A stretch of DNA of 28,666 nt from CBDVBZ01 sp965372355 (GTDB taxonomy: Bacteria > Krumholzibacteriota > Krumholzibacteriia > WVZY01), in the NCBI GenBank assembly GCA_965372355.1, contig CBDVBZ010000033.1, positions 1-28,666 of the forward strand. The letters are read 5' to 3'. A model generated the notes under the pieces. The model did no database searches, was not told the DNA's origin, and saw only the letters and a program-made list of their open reading frames with translations. Made by a program: the position numbers and the translations under genes. Below are positions 25,901-28,666 of the stretch, piece after piece (position 1 is the stretch's first letter; each line of letters opens with the position of its first letter).

Positions 25901-27621
25901 ATTTCGAAGAGGCGCGTGATATCGCCGTTCAGGCGTTCTTGCTTGTCGGGGCGTCTTTTATCGAGGGAACGCTCCATTACAGGCGGGGCGGCGAAACAAA
26001 CTACCAGCAAGCGGTTCTAACGAAGCCCTCCCCCGAGCAGCCTCCCGGCGCTGTCATACCGGATAGCATCGTTGGACCGCGGGGCGTTGAGTACTGGATC
26101 GAAGTGAAGACGCTTACCAACGCGCGGGTCGATTCGTTGACCGATCCGCCGGTCTCACCCGACCACTTTCCCTTTTCCATCCCTGTGACGGTGGGTGCTC
26201 TCGAGTTTCCGTACGTGCTGCCGGTCGAAAGGTATCGTATGTTCTCCGTTCCCCTCGATGTGGGATCGATCCTCGGCACGCTCGATGAATTCGCGGGGCA
26301 GGACAATACGGTGTGGAGGATGTTCGGACACTACGACCGCGATAGCAACGACCCGGAGGCTAACTACTATCTCGAAGTGCCGAATGGTTTTTCCGAGTTC
26401 GAACTGGGCCGTGCCTATTGGATCATCACGAGAAGTAGCGGCGTCAGGATAAGTACGCACCCGTCGAACGGACTCACGACACCAACGGACAGCGCTTTCA
26501 AGAAACCGCTCAAGGCGGATTCGTGGAGTATGGTGGCCAACCCGTTTGTGTTTCCCGTGGCATGGGATTCGGTCATGGTAGACTCGCTAACGATGGCGCA
26601 GGCGAGGGCTGCCGGCGATATCGGGGAACTGCGCGATGCCGCGGGCCGCACCCGGTCGGTCCTCGAGCCATTCGAGGGGTACTGGGTGCGGAATCTGGAT
26701 AGCGTCGAGATCGTTTTGTCGATACCTCCAAAAGAGTCGCATGCGCCGGGGTCGTTTGTGTCCCGTGCGACGGAGAAAGACGAACCCGCCGCTGAGTGGC
26801 AGCTCAAGATCGAGGCGAGTTGTCTAAGGACTGGGGATTACCACAACTACGCGGGCGTCAAGCCGGGTGCGTCTTCGTTCTTCGACCGTCACGATCGATT
26901 CAAGGTTCCGATGCGGCCCGGCCGGTCGATCTCTCTGTACTTTGCCCACTTCGATTGGGAAGTCCATCCGGGCGAATATAGTGCGGACTATCGCGGTGAG
27001 CACGAGGCATCGGAGGTAAAAGAATCGCAATGGATTCAATCTGAGAAAACAATCAGGGGACATCGCTGGTGTTTCGATGTGGCCAAGAGTTTTTCCGACG
27101 GGACTGCGGGCGATGAGGTTGCGCTGAGCTTCTCAGGAATCGACGATGTACCGGCTGAGACAAGGATTGTTCTTGTTGATCGTAAACTTGGGCACTCTAT
27201 CGACATTAGAGAAGCAGATCGCTACACGTTCTTCCAGGGGAAAAGAGAAATCGTGACGAGACAAGAAGACGCGCGCTTTGTCTTGCTGGTTGGCAGTGAC
27301 GATTTTGTGGACTTGCAAGGAAACGAGCTGCCAAGACGCCCGACAAGAACCGTTTTGCATCAGAATTATCCGAACCCGTTCAATCCGTCGACGATCATAG
27401 GCTATGAACTCGCACACGCTGGCCATGTCGTCTTGAGGATTTATGACGTGAGAGGTGCGCTCGTAAAAGTGCTCGAAGACCGTGATCGTGAACCTGGGCG
27501 ATACGAAGCCGGCTGGAGTGGGGAGAATGAGAGGGGAGAGAAGGTTTCGTCTGGTGTGTACTTCTACAAACTCGTTTCCGGGGACTTCACGCAGACGAAG
27601 AAGACGATTCTTCTAAAATGA
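22909..27621 (+). CDS. Exported FG-GAP/VCBS-repeat protein with sorting domain
   Basis: A 1570-residue exported protein. The signal peptide spans about residues 1-30 (ends SYA-QQ). Residues about 48-745 hold 14 FG-GAP/VCBS-like repeats of roughly 49-53 residues, each with a calcium-type D-x-D-x-D-G-x-x-D loop and an NTLYLN strand. Fourteen would make two seven-bladed propellers. A choice-of-anchor D-like Ig domain lies at about 884-984. Further beta domains follow, including WIITRSSGVRI and SWSMVANPF segments common in FCB surface proteins. The last ~90 residues are the sorting domain (NYPNPFNPST, IYDVRG, ending KKTILLK). The ATG overlaps the stop of the beta-helix gene and has no clear ribosome site, suggesting coupling. 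The propeller probably binds proteins or glycans; no catalytic motif was recognised. Confidence 0.88.
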   Translation: MSVFGRQITALTSAIALMLVLPGLTRDSYAQQFYTSDPVWSTSSPHNTTRAVVFGDVDGDGDLDVVFANDGERNTLYLNEGGVFSTAPDWTSGDSSSTFSVALGDVDGDGYLDLVCGNIGESNALYLNTRNGAFSDSSQWFPTNPIDRTFSVALGDIDDDGDLDLVCGNDGQRNTLYLNQGGTFSDQPDWSSGDSSSTRGVALGDIDGDGYLDLVCGNDGQRNALYLNDRNGAFSSSSQWFPTNPIDRTFSVALGDVDGDGLFDLVCGNVNDSNTLYLNTGSALDTVPGTWSSSQHNVTASVTLGDVDTDGDLDLVCGNVQQGNTLYVNNGGTFSVTPDWLSGPTNNTFGIALGDVDGDGDLDAVCGNEGQINTLYTMSGRVMETTPAWLSDPSSSTFGVALGDVDRDGDLDAVFGNGGFKNESNTLYLNQDGVLSSTPNLSWPPDTSSTIGVVLGDVDGNGFLDLVCANAGTGGGQRNTLYLNSGGVFSTTPDWSSDSASRHQTFGVALGDIDGDGDLDLVCGNGGIGGAVNTLFDNVGGVFSTTPIWSSGLANSTVGVVLGDVDGDGDLDLVCGNNEENNTLYLNEGGVLGTLPTWSSGPANNTFGVTLGDVDADGDLDLVCANGGSVDQSNTLYLNEGGVFSTTPDWTSDVDGSSTFSVALGDVDGDGDLDLACGNGGTNAQANTLYLNEGGETVFADAPRWLSKPARSFSVVLGDIDGDGDLDLLSCSEAQQNELYLGARNPLFKGTPTAPANHLPNNGAFLLSVQLSEPDTFDNIVKVAFDAIDVEDDEVYILPEYQYEGDPTWQSVVANAQTERVGPFSASADGTRGSFDWDVSSLAFDARNAILRLRTTSNPRRVALIQRNDSYSKHVGVVTPARAEITTSAASVVFPTVKAGDTTFVDFVIENTGSRMLIVGPITLPRVSEIELDRATPFNLDPGERDTLRFVHRPLVVFEISDPIVIESNDPFRGELSIPVITDILRISTSPIPNLGTHFEEARDIAVQAFLLVGASFIEGTLHYRRGGETNYQQAVLTKPSPEQPPGAVIPDSIVGPRGVEYWIEVKTLTNARVDSLTDPPVSPDHFPFSIPVTVGALEFPYVLPVERYRMFSVPLDVGSILGTLDEFAGQDNTVWRMFGHYDRDSNDPEANYYLEVPNGFSEFELGRAYWIITRSSGVRISTHPSNGLTTPTDSAFKKPLKADSWSMVANPFVFPVAWDSVMVDSLTMAQARAAGDIGELRDAAGRTRSVLEPFEGYWVRNLDSVEIVLSIPPKESHAPGSFVSRATEKDEPAAEWQLKIEASCLRTGDYHNYAGVKPGASSFFDRHDRFKVPMRPGRSISLYFAHFDWEVHPGEYSADYRGEHEASEVKESQWIQSEKTIRGHRWCFDVAKSFSDGTAGDEVALSFSGIDDVPAETRIVLVDRKLGHSIDIREADRYTFFQGKREIVTRQEDARFVLLVGSDDFVDLQGNELPRRPTRTVLHQNYPNPFNPSTIIGYELAHAGHVVLRIYDVRGALVKVLEDRDREPGRYEAGWSGENERGEKVSSGVYFYKLVSGDFTQTKKTILLK
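23050..25140 (+). repeat. Array of 14 FG-GAP/VCBS-like repeats
   Basis: Fourteen in-frame units of about 147-160 bp. The consensus is V-A-L-G-D-V-D-G-D-G-D-L-D-L-V-C-G-N, then N-T-L-Y-L-N and an FSTTPDWSSG-like linker. Most units have a Cys in LVCGN. Unit 14 is the most divergent (LLSCSEAQQNELYL). Some units lengthen the loop after CGN by 2-5 residues. Confidence 0.85.
23281..23700 (+). repeat. 300-bp higher-order duplication within the propeller array
   Basis: DNA from about 23281 recurs with high identity exactly 300 bp later (23581 onward). Both stretches encode RNGAFSxSSQWFPTNPIDRT and the following LGD loop, and even synonymous positions are largely shared. The period equals two repeat units, so a two-blade block was duplicated or homogenised recently. 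Confidence 0.75.
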
Positions 27622-27705
27622 GTGCCCAGCTAAGGGCGCATTGATCTTGTCGACTGAAACGTGTCGACCGGCGTAATTGCTTGTCAGCCCCGTAGTGAGG
27701 GATCC

Positions 27706-28666
27706 ATGGATTCAAATCAGCTACAGCTTGAAGTTCAAAGGCTACGACGAGCGAACGAGGAACTGTCGTTCCTGAACAATCTCTCACTCACCATTGGATT
27801 GTCGTTCAGTTTTGAGGAAGTTCTCAAAACGATTATTGGCGAAGCCATCAGGGTCGTGCGGGCAGAGCAGGGCGCGATAGTCCTCTTCAAGGAGCAGGAG
27901 AAAAATAAGGCGACTACGATCGCCAGGTCGATCGTCTCATCCGTCGACGACGCAGCCTTCAACGTCAACGAGATGCTGGTCGGATGGATGCTCAACTACC
28001 AGGAGCCGCTCGTTCTCGAGAATCCGGCGGAGGACGATCGATTCAAGGCCGGCACGTGGCACCGGGGCGTTCGTTGCCTCGCGTCTGTCCCGCTCGTCAC
28101 AAAATCCCACCTGAGCGGAATGATCGCTGTCTTTAACAAGAGAGATAAAGCGCAGTTCGGCGATGATGATGTGCGACTATTGACTATTATTGCGGGACAG
28201 TCGGCGCAGATTGTGGAAAGCGCGCGACTGCACGGCGTTGAGGAACTCCATGAACAGCTCAAGAACACGCAAGCGCAGCTGGTTCAGTCCAAAAAAATGG
28301 CGGCCCTGGGCGCTTTGGTCGCTGGGCTGGTACACGAACTCAACACACCCGTCGGCACCCTCAAGAGTGCTGCCGATGTAACAACCCGGTGTGCGGATAA
28401 AATGATCAATGCCCTCGCAGATGAGGAAAGCATCGTGCAACGCATCGATCGATACAAGACCACGTTGAAAAGCAGCAGGGACGCGATTGAAAGCGCGGCC
28501 GCACGCCTGGAGAGAATCCTCAACAGTCTGAAGTCTTTCACTCGTCTCGATAGGACGCGGATCGAGGATTTTGATCTGCGTCAGGGTCTGGAAAGTACCC
28601 TCACCTTGTTGGAGCATGAGTGCGCTGATCGCATTGTGGTTGTGAAACGGTACGGACAGCTGCCCC
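27706..28666 (+). CDS. GAF-domain sensor histidine kinase, 3' end beyond window
   Basis: Only the first 320 residues are visible, and the frame is open to the window edge. A short coiled-coil-like start (1-25) leads to a GAF domain (about 25-175, with VRAEQGAIVLF and CLASVPLVTKSHLSGMIAVF). A helical linker follows, then a HisKA dimerisation domain with the phosphoacceptor His210 in LVAGLVHELNTPVG. The beginning of the ATPase domain is near 290. No signal peptide or membrane helix is seen, so it should sense a cytoplasmic cue. The ATG at 27706 has GAGG five bases upstream. It follows the propeller gene by 84 bp on the same strand but need not be cotranscribed. The response regulator, if linked, is outside the window. 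Confidence 0.87.
   Translation, partial: MDSNQLQLEVQRLRRANEELSFLNNLSLTIGLSFSFEEVLKTIIGEAIRVVRAEQGAIVLFKEQEKNKATTIARSIVSSVDDAAFNVNEMLVGWMLNYQEPLVLENPAEDDRFKAGTWHRGVRCLASVPLVTKSHLSGMIAVFNKRDKAQFGDDDVRLLTIIAGQSAQIVESARLHGVEELHEQLKNTQAQLVQSKKMAALGALVAGLVHELNTPVGTLKSAADVTTRCADKMINALADEESIVQRIDRYKTTLKSSRDAIESAAARLERILNSLKSFTRLDRTRIEDFDLRQGLESTLTLLEHECADRIVVVKRYGQLP

Overview
The window looks like a chromosomal segment of an uncultivated bacterium of the FCB group (Eisenbacteria, Krumholzibacteriota or a relative). This is inferred from three large exported proteins that end in the same FlgD-Ig/Por-type C-terminal sorting domain (NFPNPFNP or NYPNPFNP followed by a VYDVxG-like strand and a final K-x-x-LLK), from moderately high GC, and from the mix of secreted multidomain proteins with an isoprenoid/lipid operon. 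No rRNA, tRNA, transposase, integrase or CRISPR array was seen.

Left block (333-8527, + strand): a small secreted GEVED-domain protein, then a 2459-residue secreted subtilisin-family (S8) protease. Its long C-terminal region is a tandem array of beta-sandwich and flavodoxin/GATase-like modules with a repeat period of about 2.19 kb. A strong hairpin (8556-8590) lies between this block and the convergent operon.

Central block (8633-19956, - strand): seven tightly packed genes with gaps of at most about 20 bp or 4-base ATGA overlaps. In transcription order they are an RND/MMPL exporter, HMG-CoA reductase, a rifampicin-phosphotransferase-like dikinase (ATP-grasp, middle domain, swivelling His domain), a BtaA-like aminocarboxypropyl transferase, a fusion of a dolichol/phytol-kinase-like domain with a UbiA-type prenyltransferase, a GNAT-fold protein, and phosphatidylserine decarboxylase. 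I read this as an undescribed biosynthesis-and-export operon for an isoprenoid-containing or betaine/amino-headgroup polar lipid. It is preceded by a divergently encoded TetR regulator (20442-21095). Three copies of the palindrome TGAG-N6-CTCA, one of them with a single mismatch, sit on the two facing promoters, so the TetR protein is the likely repressor of the operon and of itself. The 485-bp intergenic region also holds two copies of a 54-bp direct repeat.

Right block (21377-27621, + strand): two translationally coupled exported proteins. One is a right-handed beta-helix protein with a column of cysteines. The other is a 1570-residue protein with 14 FG-GAP/VCBS-like repeats (possibly two seven-bladed propellers). 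Both carry the sorting domain. A promoter with an 11-bp tandem repeat against its -35 precedes them.

Right edge (27706-28666): the 5' part of a cytoplasmic GAF-domain sensor histidine kinase that runs off the window.
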